From the NCBI RefSeq assembly GCF_002288525.1, contig NZ_CP023069.1:346256-410255 (forward strand): 64,000 nt of DNA, in the 5' to 3' direction. Each line of letters begins with the position of its first letter. Position 1 is the first letter of the stretch. The stretch comes from Sinorhizobium sojae CCBAU 05684 (GTDB lineage Bacteria > Pseudomonadota > Alphaproteobacteria > Rhizobiales > Rhizobiaceae). This document shows positions 1 to 8,973 of this stretch, one piece after another. The position numbers were made by a program, and so were the translations under genes. The notes under the pieces are model-generated. The model was not told the origin of the DNA and did not search any database. It saw only the letters and a program-made list of their open reading frames with translations.

Positions 1-418
1 CGAGCAATGTCCGCCACAGACGTGTTGCCATTCGAAGTCTACGACCCTGTTGCTTTAACCCGGGCACGCGTCATGACGCGGGAACTCTGCACGCACGGAT
101 ATGGCGGGGGCGCCGGACCAGCGTCCCTGCGGCCGCCGTTACGTCCGACCCCAACACGTGCGGCACCTCTATCGATTCTCAGCCACAACTACCATTTGAA
201 ACAACGTGTCGCCACCGACGGACATGCCAAACCTGAACGACAAGCGCGAGCCACGTTTGCCGCCATTCGCAGAACCGATTGCCAGATGATCCCGCCGTGC
301 GATGTGCTTGCGGCAGCACTGTTTCTTCCTGGGCCATCCATTGCGTCCCGACTTAAAGCCAAAGGAATCACGCCCGGAAGTCAATGTCTTCAAAGTTCTT
401 TTCCGAATTCAGGGATGC
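1..418. other. Stretch downstream of rhcU, no confident gene
   Basis: The rhc operon on the minus strand ends at 419. Below it several short frames are open on both strands, the longest on the plus strand at 7-507, which runs antisense into rhcU. A minus-strand 60-codon frame at 189-371 with a GTG start lies where NGR234-type islands carry further small secretion genes. I see no family motif in it. No terminator hairpin with a T-run is apparent. Confidence 0.3.
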
Positions 419-1456
419 TCAGGCCAAACCTGCGGCCAAGAGTGCTCTCGCGATGGGCTCGAAATATTGCATGGGGATGGCGGTGCCCAGTTTCGTTGTG
501 CTCATGAGTTGGTGCGCTAGGACATGATCATCGACAATCTTGAGACGCAGATTCTGCGCCTCGCGAAACATATCTGAAGCGGCCTCGCCCTCGGCGCGGC
601 AAACTAAGATCGGAACTCCGGTCTCACCACGAACGTAACGCAGACCGATCAGCACCGCAGTTCCTCTGTAGACTAACGTGGCGCGATGCACACCAAGCGG
701 AGGCTCGCTAGCCATCTCGTTGCGAATGCGACGCCGTTCACCCTTCAATTCTGGCGTTCCTTGCTGTTCCTTCAACTCGCGCTTTATTTCCGTCTTCGTC
801 ATGCGCATTTCACGCAGAAATAGCGCACGCTGCAACAGCAGATCGATCAGTCCGCCGATCAGAAGTGCGCCGGCGCCAATTCCGATCAGCTGTTTCGCTC
901 CGGTAAAGACGACGCCGAAACAGCCCATTCCGCAGACCGGCAGATACACCATCGTCTTCCATAAACCGAGAAAGAAGAGGGAAAAGGTCCCGCCGAGAAC
1001 CAACACCTTGAACAGCGTTTTGCCAACCTCGACTGCCGAACGCGCCGACCCCAAGCGCTTCAGCCATTGAAAAGGATTGATTTTTTCGAAGTTGGGCTTC
1101 ATTGGCTCGAGAGAGAATACAAATCCTCTATTGGCCAGTAATGCAGCCAAGATTACCGCGCCAAAAAGAGCTGAGAGCAGCGGGCCAACGGTTGCCAGGG
1201 TGAGTTCGACTAGCAGAACCAGCGCCTGCCGGACCGCGAGATTGAAAGGCAGGTTTTGCAGCTTGTCGGTTAATAGTAGCGCTTCCCTGCATTTATCTTC
1301 GATAACGCTACCTCTTAGCCATAAGTAGGCAAGCCCAGCGCAAGTGGCGGCCGCGCGGACAAAATCCGAGCTACGCGGTATTTGACCTCTTTTGCGCGCG
1401 TCGCTCAGCTTCTTAGGGGTAGCGCCGTGTGATTTCTCTTCGCTCGTATCGCTCAT
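419..1456 (-). CDS. rhcU: RhcU, type III secretion export-gate switch protein (FlhB/YscU family)
   Basis: Inner-membrane protein of the T3SS export gate that in this family switches substrate specificity after self-cleavage. The 345-residue protein begins with the polar N-terminus typical of the family ([12 protein letters not shown]), has four hydrophobic segments in roughly residues 30-215, and then a cytoplasmic part with the conserved [12 protein letters not shown] stretch. I chose the ATG at 1456 because it forms an ATGA overlap with the rhcT stop; a start 7 codons upstream is less likely. The family's self-cleavage tetrapeptide Asn-Pro-Thr-His is not present: where it should stand, before [10 protein letters not shown], the protein reads [13 protein letters not shown]. 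It is the last recognised gene of the minus-strand rhc operon. Confidence 0.93.
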   Translation of the reverse strand: MSDTSEEKSHGATPKKLSDARKRGQIPRSSDFVRAAATCAGLAYLWLRGSVIEDKCREALLLTDKLQNLPFNLAVRQALVLLVELTLATVGPLLSALFGAVILAALLANRGFVFSLEPMKPNFEKINPFQWLKRLGSARSAVEVGKTLFKVLVLGGTFSLFFLGLWKTMVYLPVCGMGCFGVVFTGAKQLIGIGAGALLIGGLIDLLLQRALFLREMRMTKTEIKRELKEQQGTPELKGERRRIRNEMASEPPLGVHRATLVYRGTAVLIGLRYVRGETGVPILVCRAEGEAASDMFREAQNLRLKIVDDHVLAHQLMSTTKLGTAIPMQYFEPIARALLAAGLA

Positions 1457-2271
1457 TTCAGCAACTTGTCGAGCCACCCAAGCGTGCCGTCCGCTTGCGT
1501 GATCTCAAGTTTAATGCCCTCGAGCAAATAGGTAGCGTAGGTAACCATGATGATCGGAAAGACGATATTCTTGATCGGCGGGGAGAGCTGGCCAGATTTG
1601 AATTGTGGCGCAAAGCGACGTAGCATCATCATTGATATATCAATCAGTCCCAAAAAGAAGACTACAGGCCCCGAGACTAATAATGTCGTGCGCATGATGT
1701 GGTCGAGGAGCCCGAATAACTCCACTGCGCCTTGGGTACTCAATGTTGGCTGAAACCGATATACGGGCCAGATTGAGTAGCTACCATAGAGGGCGCTGAG
1801 CACAGCTTCCACGCCCCCCGCTGCGACGAAGATCGTAATTGCAGTGATTCCGAGAAATACTCCCATAGCGGAAGCCTGACTGCTCGTTGCTGGGTCGGCC
1901 TGAGTAGACGGGCTGGTGATGCCGCGCTGGTTGTCGATAAACTCACCCGCAGCCTGAAGGCCCCATAAAGGAATTCCGAGAAAAGTGCCAAGTAGCACGC
2001 CGACAAACACCTCCTTTAGTCCGAGCAGGGGTATCTGGATCAGACTTGTTTCCGGATCCAGCGCCTGCAATCCGTCGCTGACGTGTGCCAAGCAGGGTAG
2101 TCCGAAGGCGATAGCCAGGCAGCCGCGGATCAGCCCGCCAATTTGAGATCGTGTAAATACAGGAAGGATCAGCATTATGCCCAGCGCGCGGGCCGCTCCA
2201 AGACCGGCTGCCGCAACGAGTTCGATAGCCGCATGGAGCAAGATCTGAATCTCGGCAGGTGACAAATACAT
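1453..2271 (-). CDS. rhcT: RhcT, type III secretion export-gate membrane protein (SctT/FliR family)
   Basis: 272-residue polytopic inner-membrane protein of the SctT/YscT/FliR family, part of the RST export-gate complex through which substrates enter the secretion channel. About six hydrophobic segments are visible, starting near residue 10 and ending near residue 240. The family-typical stretch around [20 protein letters not shown] lies in the middle. The gene sits 8 bp after rhcS and overlaps rhcU by 4 bp, so translation is probably coupled along rhcS-rhcT-rhcU. Confidence 0.93.
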   Translation of the reverse strand: MYLSPAEIQILLHAAIELVAAAGLGAARALGIMLILPVFTRSQIGGLIRGCLAIAFGLPCLAHVSDGLQALDPETSLIQIPLLGLKEVFVGVLLGTFLGIPLWGLQAAGEFIDNQRGITSPSTQADPATSSQASAMGVFLGITAITIFVAAGGVEAVLSALYGSYSIWPVYRFQPTLSTQGAVELFGLLDHIMRTTLLVSGPVVFFLGLIDISMMMLRRFAPQFKSGQLSPPIKNIVFPIIMVTYATYLLEGIKLEITQADGTLGWLDKLLK

Positions 2272-2279
2272 AGCGCAGA

Positions 2280-2558
2280 CTAATAGCCGAGTGTCATTGC
2301 TGGAAACTCGGTAAAGATCTGGTCCGCGAGCTCGATGAGCGGAGCGCTCAGCACAGGCGCAAACAGGCCAATCACCGCGACAACGACCAGGAGCTTCACA
2401 GTGAGTGGCAGGCTTTCATCCTGGATCTGCGTTGCTGCCTGGATGATGCCAATGGTTAGGCCAACAATCACCGATGCAATGAGCGGTGGCAGAATCCAGA
2501 TCATGAAAACCACCAGTGATTGGCTCATTAGACTAACAATACTGGATCCGGTAATCAT
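2280..2558 (-). CDS. rhcS: RhcS, type III secretion export-gate small membrane protein (SctS/FliQ family)
   Basis: 92-residue protein with two long hydrophobic segments (about residues 15-40 and 52-75), the hallmark of the SctS/FliQ family, and the conserved run around [19 protein letters not shown] between them. It belongs to the export gate with RhcR and RhcT. Its start overlaps the end of rhcR by 4 bp. Length equals the family norm of about 90 residues. Confidence 0.94.
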   Translation of the reverse strand: MITGSSIVSLMSQSLVVFMIWILPPLIASVIVGLTIGIIQAATQIQDESLPLTVKLLVVVAVIGLFAPVLSAPLIELADQIFTEFPAMTLGY

Positions 2559-3223
2559 AAAGCTCCCGGCATCGTATAACTGAGCACAAGTCCGTGCATC
2601 AATCTTGACCAGCCATCAATAGCGACGAACAAGAATAGTTTGAACGGGACAGCTATAATCGTCGGGGATACCATCGACATCCCCATGGCCATCAATATCG
2701 TCGTGACGATAAGATCAATGACGATAAAGGGTAGATAAAGGAGGAAGCCGATTTCGAACGCGCGCTTTAGTTCTGATATCAGAAAAGATGGAACAAGAAT
2801 GGCGAAATCATCTGCTGTGACTCTAGCGCGCATTTCCTCAGGCCAGACCTTTTCCGTCGAGGAGAGGAAAAATCGCCGCTGCTCTTCGTTTGTGAACTTC
2901 TTGAGATGTTCAAGCAAGGGCTGACTTCCTGCTTTGGCGGCTTCAGCCCAGTCGTCGAGCGATTGATAACGGAGTCTCGGATCTGTTATCCGATCATAGG
3001 TCTGCTCAGCAATGGGTGCGCTGACGAACATGGTGAGGATAAGTGCGGCTGCGTACAGCACTATGTTAGGTGGTATCGTCTGGGTCCCGAGTGCGTTGCG
3101 GACGAGGAACAGAACAACTGATACTTTTACAAACGCCGTGGTTGTGACGACCGCTAACACCAGCAAGCCGAGTGCCGCGGTTATCGCAAGAAGGGCCAGA
3201 ATTGCCGGCTGCATTTCAGTCAT
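2555..3223 (-). CDS. rhcR: RhcR, type III secretion export-gate membrane protein (SctR/FliP family)
   Basis: Member of the SctR/YscR/FliP family, forming the export-gate core with RhcS and RhcT. The 222-residue form starting at 3223 (MTEMQPAILALL) has an N-terminal hydrophobic segment, the central periplasmic loop, and the conserved C-terminal half with FLISELKRAFEIGFLLYLPF and the MGMSMVSP motif. An upstream in-frame ATG at 3310 would add 29 polar residues from inside rhcQ and is unlikely. The start overlaps the 3' end of rhcQ by 8 bp. Confidence 0.92.
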   Translation of the reverse strand: MTEMQPAILALLAITAALGLLVLAVVTTTAFVKVSVVLFLVRNALGTQTIPPNIVLYAAALILTMFVSAPIAEQTYDRITDPRLRYQSLDDWAEAAKAGSQPLLEHLKKFTNEEQRRFFLSSTEKVWPEEMRARVTADDFAILVPSFLISELKRAFEIGFLLYLPFIVIDLIVTTILMAMGMSMVSPTIIAVPFKLFLFVAIDGWSRLMHGLVLSYTMPGAL

Positions 3224-4271
3224 TGCATGCCAACCTTCCACGGAGTCTGATGCCCAACTCATCTCCGATGCGCACGATGTCGCCACGTCCGATACACCGA
3301 CCATTGGCAACTATGTCTACAAGGCCATCGATTGGCCGCCCGAGTTCAAAAACATGCCCATCGCCGGCACTCCTCAAATCGCCCAAAGAGATGGGCCAGC
3401 GGCCGCATTCAAAGACAAGCACGATCTCTATGTCATCGAGATCGGCATCCGACGGCCTTAGTTGCGATTCGGTTTCTGTCATATGCGCATACTCCAAGGG
3501 GCGTGATTGCGGGCGGAAAGGTCCCCGCAGGACTAGGTGGTCGCCCTCAAGGTCTGCCCTGGTCCATAACTGACCCACAGACAGAGCGATTTGGCCACGG
3601 CCGAACGGCGATATGTCTGGCAACAGAGCATCACCGACGGATGCTTTTCGAAGGAGCGCCGCCGAAGCTCGAAGCGTGCCGATCTCACCTGCAATTATGA
3701 CCGGAAGGTCTGGGGAAAGCTCGCGCGGTTGCCGCGGCAATTGGCCAAGCAGTTCGGCCAGCGCGCGGAACGCAAACGGCACCAAGCCATCAAGAGGCGA
3801 GAAGAGGGACAGGCGACCCTTGCCACTGACCGAGCCGAAGACGATCTCCAGTTCCACATAAGGAGCCAATGTTATGGCTTTACCCACGCGAAGGAGATGC
3901 AAGGTCCGGTTCGTCTTATCCTCCAGTCGAGCGATAAGCGGCTCGAGCGCAAGTTCGAGAATGAGCGATGCAGTTGGCTCGGTAGGAAAAGCAAGCCCGC
4001 TCTGCACTGTCGAGACGAGCGCCTCTACAAGCGGTCGAGAGAGCGACAAGACGACCGTTTCACCTCCCAAATCCCAAATGCAGTCAAACATCGGAATGGC
4101 AGAAGACTCGTGTTGCCAAACAAGTCCTTCCATCGACACCGAAAGTGGTTTGTCGCCGACACGGCTCTGAAACGGCCCGCGTGAAGCCGCTATGTCGTTG
4201 ATCCACGCGACGACCTCGGGGGACAGTGTCAGCGCTGGTTCGAATATGGTGCGTCTGGCCACGCCAGTCAT
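3216..4271 (-). CDS. rhcQ: RhcQ, type III secretion cytoplasmic-ring protein (SctQ/FliN-like)
   Basis: Cytoplasmic sorting-platform (C-ring) component of the SctQ/HrcQ/YscQ family. The C-terminal 75 residues carry a surface-presentation-of-antigens fold of the FliN type: DDIEIVLVFECGR, then VFELGRPIDG and the closing GDELGIRLRGR. The N-terminal part is poorly conserved, as usual in this family. The start is uncertain. I use ATG 4271 (MTGVARRTIFEP), which leaves a 46-bp gap after y4yJ; ATG 4364 would overlap y4yJ by 47 bp, and neither has a strong ribosome site. Confidence 0.88.
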   Translation of the reverse strand: MTGVARRTIFEPALTLSPEVVAWINDIAASRGPFQSRVGDKPLSVSMEGLVWQHESSAIPMFDCIWDLGGETVVLSLSRPLVEALVSTVQSGLAFPTEPTASLILELALEPLIARLEDKTNRTLHLLRVGKAITLAPYVELEIVFGSVSGKGRLSLFSPLDGLVPFAFRALAELLGQLPRQPRELSPDLPVIIAGEIGTLRASAALLRKASVGDALLPDISPFGRGQIALSVGQLWTRADLEGDHLVLRGPFRPQSRPLEYAHMTETESQLRPSDADLDDIEIVLVFECGRWPISLGDLRSAGDGHVFELGRPIDGLVDIVANGRCIGRGDIVRIGDELGIRLRGRLACND

Positions 4272-4317
4272 CAAAGCGGATCTTAGGTGCACGATGCGGT
4301 CAATCCGAAACTTGCAG

Positions 4318-4854
4318 TTACCGGAACTCGTTGCGTGATCTCTGGGCGAGCGAACCCCTCCCATACCGCAGTAATATCTCGTCGTCGGCCTCTATCTCAC
4401 CTGCGGCTTCAGAAAGAATATCGACGGCGCGCCGGAGGTCATCCTGGATCTGTTGCCATTTGTGCCGTGCTTCCGAACGCTTCACCAACAGGGCCTTTGC
4501 CTCAGACGCCGCTGTCTCGGCCTGCTCTTGAGCGATGCGCGCGTCGTCAAGTACCTGGCCTCTGATAGTGATCTCAGCCGCAAGCCGCTCTATATGAAGG
4601 TGGTGATGGTCGAGTGCGGCGCTGGACAAGGTGTTCAGCGACGTTAGTTCTTGGTAGAGTTGAGCTTCCTTTCCAGCACGCTGTTGCTGTGCGATTTCAA
4701 GCTCCCGAGAGGCATTCTGTGCGGCTACAATGGCCATGTGGTGCTGAGCTTCCTTCTTCGACAGTTTCCTACGGGCGTCGCGCTCGCGCATTTCCTTTAA
4801 AAGCCGTAGCCTTGAAGCGTAAGCATAATTCACGAGGTCAAACGCGACATCCAT
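4318..4854 (-). CDS. y4yJ: Y4yJ, SctO/YscO-like coiled-coil T3SS protein
   Basis: 178-residue, strongly charged protein rich in Ala, Glu, Gln, Arg and Leu, with long helical heptad-like runs over residues 15-150. This fits the small coiled-coil stalk protein (YscO/HrpO/FliJ type) encoded just downstream of the secretion ATPase in most T3SS operons. It overlaps the end of rhcN by 25 bp. Sequence conservation in this family is very low, so the assignment rests on position, length and coiled-coil character; the name follows the NGR234 gene in the same place. Confidence 0.8.
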   Translation of the reverse strand: MDVAFDLVNYAYASRLRLLKEMRERDARRKLSKKEAQHHMAIVAAQNASRELEIAQQQRAGKEAQLYQELTSLNTLSSAALDHHHLHIERLAAEITIRGQVLDDARIAQEQAETAASEAKALLVKRSEARHKWQQIQDDLRRAVDILSEAAGEIEADDEILLRYGRGSLAQRSRNEFR

Positions 4855-6185
4855 CCGACCGTCTCCTCAAAATCTGATACCTCGTCTTCGCTCTGGCGCA
4901 AAAACTCTTTCAACTCACCAATTGACGCGACGGCGCGGTCAGTAAGGGGGTCGCCGCCTTGCTTGTATTCGCCGACGTTGATCAGAAACTCGCACTCTGC
5001 ATAGCGCGCGAGGAGATCACGAAAGAAGGATGCTGCCTTGCGATGCGTCTCAGAAACGACCGCATCCATAACTCGGCTGCGACTCTGCAGCACGTCGATA
5101 GCTGGGAAATGGGATCGCGCCGCAAGAGCGCGTGAGAGGACGATATGTCCGTCGACAATGCCGCGCGATTCCTCGGCGATCGGATCGCCTGTGCCATCAC
5201 CTTCGACAAGCACAGTATAGAAGGCTGTGATTGAACCGCGCTCACCCATGCCGGCGCGCTCCAGCAGGCCTGGCAGTGCGGCAAAAACAGAAGGAGGAAA
5301 GCCCCGCCGGGTCGGCGGCTCTCCCGCAGCAAGACCTATCTCGCGCATCGCACGGCAGAAGCGCGTCAGCGAGTCCAACAGGAGAGCGACACGCAGCCCT
5401 TGTTCGCGAAAGTACTCCGCCAGGGCGGTCGCCATAGGAGCACATTGCGCCCGCTCCGTTGCCGAGCGATCGGAGGTCTCAACCACAACTATCGCACGGC
5501 GGAGGCCTTCCTCCCCAAGATGCCGCTCTACGAATTCACGTACTTCGCGGCCACGCTCGCCTATCAGCGCGACTATGACGACATCGGCGGCAGCACCTTT
5601 TACGATTTGTGATATTAGCGTCGACTTGCCCCCGCCAGGCTCGCCATAAATCCCGATCCGCTGCCCCTCACCGCATGTGAGGAGACCATCGAGCGCGCGC
5701 ACCCCAAGCGGGAATGGCCGCTCAACCATGCGCCTCGTCATTGGATTGGGCGCCCTGCCGTGCAGCGGACGAACTTCGGTGGTTTTAACTTCGCCTTTGC
5801 CGTCGAGTGGACGGCAGCGGCTGTCGATCACACGGCCAAGCAAATCGGGGCCGATCGGCACTTCACGCATTCGTCCAGTGGAGACGACTTCCGCGCGGCT
5901 GGACAGACCCGCCAAGCCTCCGATCGGCGTGAGCAGCACGCCATTGTCCAACAAGCCGATTACCTCTGCTTCGAGCGACAGACCGGTTCGCGTATCCTGC
6001 AGCAGACAAAGTTCCCCAATCCGAGCCTCTGGCAAGACGGCATGGATCAGGGTACCAACAGCCCTCGTGATCCGTCCTCGCACGACGCGCGTATCGATTC
6101 TCTTTGCCGTGGACCACAAAGACGAGATCGCTGGCTCGAGAGGAGTCCCCTCAAGGCTATTATGCTGTGGTACCGGAGTGATCAC
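4830..6185 (-). CDS. rhcN: RhcN, type III secretion ATPase (SctN/FliI family)
   Basis: 451-residue cytoplasmic hexameric ATPase that strips chaperones and unfolds substrates at the export gate. Visible motifs: Walker A GEPGGGKST at about residues 181-189, Walker B VALLLD at about 266-271, the catalytic-glutamate region with GERGREVREF near 209-218, and the F1-like run RRGFPPSVFAALPGLLERAG. Length matches the family. The start overlaps the end of nolV by 4 bp, indicating coupled translation. Confidence 0.96.
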   Translation of the reverse strand: MITPVPQHNSLEGTPLEPAISSLWSTAKRIDTRVVRGRITRAVGTLIHAVLPEARIGELCLLQDTRTGLSLEAEVIGLLDNGVLLTPIGGLAGLSSRAEVVSTGRMREVPIGPDLLGRVIDSRCRPLDGKGEVKTTEVRPLHGRAPNPMTRRMVERPFPLGVRALDGLLTCGEGQRIGIYGEPGGGKSTLISQIVKGAAADVVIVALIGERGREVREFVERHLGEEGLRRAIVVVETSDRSATERAQCAPMATALAEYFREQGLRVALLLDSLTRFCRAMREIGLAAGEPPTRRGFPPSVFAALPGLLERAGMGERGSITAFYTVLVEGDGTGDPIAEESRGIVDGHIVLSRALAARSHFPAIDVLQSRSRVMDAVVSETHRKAASFFRDLLARYAECEFLINVGEYKQGGDPLTDRAVASIGELKEFLRQSEDEVSDFEETVGWMSRLTS

Positions 6186-6808
6186 AGTTCTCCTTCTTCA
6201 GAAAGGTACTCGAAGCCAAGGCGCAGCGCGCGCATCTGCGCATCAAGTCCAAGAGCGACGTTGCCATACTCGCTCCACAGCACACACTCTTGCGGCGACA
6301 ACGTAGGATCCGTTTCAATTCGAACCTTCGGCCGCTTCTCCCGTCCGTCGCAACCGGCGAACTCGCGCGCGAGCATATCGACTTGCGTGGCACACACATG
6401 AAGGCAAACTTCTTCCGCGCCGTTGTATCTGCGCTCAATCGCGTGACGAACAGCCCTCACCAACAGCTCACCCGGATTGAAAGCACCTAAAAGATCGCTC
6501 AGTATCTCTATGACAAGCTGTGGCAATTCCTTTTCCAGAACTGCCTTTCGTTGCGCTACTTCGGTGACTGCTCGTGCAATCAGCCCTGACATTTCCTCGG
6601 CGCCTGTATTCAACCCCTCGGCGTAGCCGCGGGCCCGCTCCCTCTGATAAGCGGCGCGTGCCCAGGTACGGACCCGCTGCTGATGCCGTTTTGCTGCGGC
6701 AAGCGCATCTCCAGCGCTGTGCCAGATATTAAGCTCACTCGCGGGTATCAGTGGCCCCAATGGGCGCATCTGCGGCGCGACGGGTGCTGCTGAAATGTCG
6801 GCTGTCAT
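6182..6808 (-). CDS. nolV: NolV (RhcL), T3SS ATPase regulator of the SctL/FliH family
   Basis: 208-residue soluble protein in the position of SctL, immediately before the ATPase gene. An Ala/Arg/Gln-rich helical segment spans about residues 30-100, followed by the C-terminal domain that in this family binds the ATPase. In NGR234 and USDA257 the gene has the historical name nolV from the host-specificity locus nolXWBTUV. One base separates it from nolU, and it overlaps rhcN. Confidence 0.9.
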   Translation of the reverse strand: MTADISAAPVAPQMRPLGPLIPASELNIWHSAGDALAAAKRHQQRVRTWARAAYQRERARGYAEGLNTGAEEMSGLIARAVTEVAQRKAVLEKELPQLVIEILSDLLGAFNPGELLVRAVRHAIERRYNGAEEVCLHVCATQVDMLAREFAGCDGREKRPKVRIETDPTLSPQECVLWSEYGNVALGLDAQMRALRLGFEYLSEEGEL

Positions 6809-6809
6809 A

Positions 6810-7448
6810 TCACGGGCTCTCCATCTCGAAATGGGCTATCACGAGCGAAAACAACCCGCTTGAGGCACCATCGTGCTCAGGCGCCGGGTTCTCCGCGGCT
6901 GTACCGAGCGGCAAGCGTAGAAGCACGCGGTTCCGCTCAAGCGCTGGTCTTATGTTGAGCCAAGCACCAAGACAAGCATGTCCATCGTGTTCTATTTGCA
7001 ACGCGAGTTTTTCCGGATCAGAGATCAATTTGTCTGCGATAGCATGCGCCAGATGTCGGATGCCAAATGCGTGCGCATCAGCGCCAATACGTTCAACGAG
7101 ACGGGCGAGGTCACGCTGAGAAACGACTTTCAGAAGCGAACGGGCATGCCAAATACTTCCGGCAAGAAGAGCAGCGCGACGAGGATCATGGCCGCGCAGG
7201 AGATCGGGCCCCCATCCGATTCGGTTCCAATCCATGTCATTGCCAAGCAGCAATTCTGCCAGTCGTGGCTGAAGCCTCGCACACTTCTGCAACTGCACCA
7301 CTGTCGCAGCCGACAACTCCGGATCGAGACGGGCGGCAAGACGCGTCGGATGGGTCGACGCAGCAAGCTCGCTCCTGGGAACGGAGTGCGATTGGAACGA
7401 AACATCAGGTTGGGTATTTTGTATCGCTATCGGCATTGGTAATTTCAC
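6810..7448 (-). CDS. nolU: NolU, rhizobial T3SS accessory protein (SctK-like position)
   Basis: 212-residue soluble protein between the SctJ homologue (nolT) and the SctL homologue (nolV), the place taken in other systems by the poorly conserved sorting-platform protein SctK/HrpD. Visible features include a Leu/Arg-rich middle around RLQPRLAELLLGNDMDWNRIGWGP and no signal peptide or membrane segment. I recognise it as NolU of the fredii-type island. The SctK role is inference from position and length. Confidence 0.85.
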   Translation of the reverse strand: MKLPMPIAIQNTQPDVSFQSHSVPRSELAASTHPTRLAARLDPELSAATVVQLQKCARLQPRLAELLLGNDMDWNRIGWGPDLLRGHDPRRAALLAGSIWHARSLLKVVSQRDLARLVERIGADAHAFGIRHLAHAIADKLISDPEKLALQIEHDGHACLGAWLNIRPALERNRVLLRLPLGTAAENPAPEHDGASSGLFSLVIAHFEMESP

Positions 7449-8314
7449 CTACGCCCTAGCGCCGGTATCTTTTTACGAATAGCCGCGAGAGCGGAAACAC
7501 CGGGGCGCTCCTGGACTCTAGATAGTTCGCCAGTTAATTGCCTGCGCCGATGCCCAAGAACGATGAACAAGAGGTAACACGTCACAGCGAACACTGCAGC
7601 GCCAACACCCACCGCGACAGCCAGGAGCGGCACTGGGATAGGCCTAGATGCTTGAGCCAAGTCAGGCTCCAGTAAAGACCGTTGCTCTTGTGCGGACCTT
7701 TCCACCGGCACCAAAACCACTTCTACCTTGTCGTAGGCCAAGCCTTCGATGCTTTCGGCGACGAGCATCTTTATCTTAGGCAGCAGAGCTGGGAGATTCG
7801 TTTTGGCGTCGTGGCGGATAAAAACCGAGGCCGATGACGGTGTGTCGCCTGCTCGCAGCAGGTCGTTATGCGGCAGTACCACATGAACACGCGCCGAGAA
7901 CACGCCATCGATATCGCTGATTGTATGCGACAACTCTTCGCTAAGGGCATAAACGTAACGTGCACGCTCCTCGGTCGGTGATGCAATAAGGCCCGAACCT
8001 TGGAATATTTCGCCAAGGTTCTTGAAAGATTGGCGCGGCAGCCCCTTGCCATTCAGGAGCTTGATTGAGAAGGCGAGCAACTTTTCGTCGACCTGGATTG
8101 TGCTGGTGCCATCCTTACCGGCCACCCGGACCGCATCAACCCCGTTGTCCATCAGAAGCGCGAGCATCTCATTCGCCTCGCGCTCTTGCAACTGGGTATA
8201 GAGATCGACCTTGCAACTGCTCAGAGCCAGGAGAAGTGGCAGCACGACGAGGCGAAGCGGTCGCCGGCCAGACGTGTCGCTGCTCGTTGTGTCGCCATGG
8301 GCTGAGCCGAACAT
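7445..8314 (-). CDS. nolT: NolT (RhcJ), T3SS inner-membrane ring lipoprotein (SctJ/FliF family)
   Basis: Periplasmic ring component of the basal body. The 289-residue protein has a hydrophobic N-terminal segment ending in a lipobox-like LALSSC at about residues 30-35, then the SctJ ring-building fold (LYTQLQEREANEMLALLMDNGV), and a C-terminal transmembrane segment at about residues 228-250 followed by Arg-rich residues. Translation overlaps nolU by 4 bp. The lipoprotein signal would anchor it on the outer face of the inner membrane. Confidence 0.93.
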   Translation of the reverse strand: MFGSAHGDTTSSDTSGRRPLRLVVLPLLLALSSCKVDLYTQLQEREANEMLALLMDNGVDAVRVAGKDGTSTIQVDEKLLAFSIKLLNGKGLPRQSFKNLGEIFQGSGLIASPTEERARYVYALSEELSHTISDIDGVFSARVHVVLPHNDLLRAGDTPSSASVFIRHDAKTNLPALLPKIKMLVAESIEGLAYDKVEVVLVPVERSAQEQRSLLEPDLAQASRPIPVPLLAVAVGVGAAVFAVTCYLLFIVLGHRRRQLTGELSRVQERPGVSALAAIRKKIPALGRR

Positions 8315-8323
8315 GCGCGCTAC

Positions 8324-8818
8324 TCACCCTTCCTTTAATAGTTTGTTTACGGATGAGGTGATGCCGCTGATACCCTTCGAAACAAGAGCAACTTGGGTCA
8401 CGCCATTATAAAGATCCCGCAGACCGGCAACCATCACGTCAAAATCATGCCCCCCTTGCGGGATTCCCAACCTTTCGGTGCCCGCCCCATCTTCGACAGG
8501 GAGCTTCTGCGACGGCCCGGGCGGAGCGCCGCTTATAAGGGCCGCCTTATGGTTGGGCGCGGCAGCAGCAACTATACTATCCGGGCAAATCGCAGAAATC
8601 GTCTGCAGCACGCGGTCCTTCAGCGGGCTCGTTGGCGCCGCGCGGTGAACGTCCATCGGCGGAGAAATAGGCGCCGTCCTCACTGGCGTTGAAGCAGTAT
8701 CGTTTTTCATCGAATCAGCCGCCTGTGCCAGAGCACGCTCAAACTGAGCTTGCTCGCCGAATGACGATGACGCGACCCTGGGGAGACTGTTAGAGATTGA
8801 CGTGACAGGCAGCATCAT
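8324..8818 (-). CDS. nolB: NopB (NolB), secreted extracellular-appendage protein of the rhizobial T3SS
   Basis: 164-residue Ala/Ser/Pro-rich protein without a Sec signal, the first gene of the minus-strand operon. I recognise it as NolB/NopB, which in fredii-type strains is secreted and contributes to the T3SS pilus. The C-terminal 40 residues (VMVAGLRDLYNGVTQVALVSKG) form the best-ordered, needle-like part. A tts-box-like element lies about 30-60 bp upstream, so TtsI is the likely activator of nolB and the whole operon. Confidence 0.88.
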   Translation of the reverse strand: MMLPVTSISNSLPRVASSSFGEQAQFERALAQAADSMKNDTASTPVRTAPISPPMDVHRAAPTSPLKDRVLQTISAICPDSIVAAAAPNHKAALISGAPPGPSQKLPVEDGAGTERLGIPQGGHDFDVMVAGLRDLYNGVTQVALVSKGISGITSSVNKLLKEG

Positions 8819-8844
8819 GAGAAGGACTCGATTACTTAACTCTT

Positions 8845-8877
8845 TGACGTGGAACTCTAGCGAGGCGAGCTGACGAC
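8845..8877 (-). promoter_or_regulatory. Putative tts box for the nolB-rhcU operon
   Basis: Read on the minus strand, the segment starts TCGTCAGCTCGCCTCG and continues with CTAGAGTT. The GTCAGCT half agrees with the TtsI-binding consensus seen intact at 9741 and 19107; the second half deviates from TCGAAAG. Its place just upstream of nolB supports it. The same intergenic gap (8819-8973) also has to serve divergent nolW. Confidence 0.5.
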
Positions 8878-8973
8878 ACGCTGACTACCGGCAGCGTCGC
8901 TTGCCCATTGAAGAGTGATGTTAGTCGAGTTGAACCGCATGGGAGATTTTCAGATTTGGTTTATCAAGACGAG

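Noticed and set aside
189..371. Possible small secretion gene after rhcU
   Set aside because: Position fits a further nop-type gene, but 60 codons with a GTG start and no recognisable NopA or NopC features are not enough.
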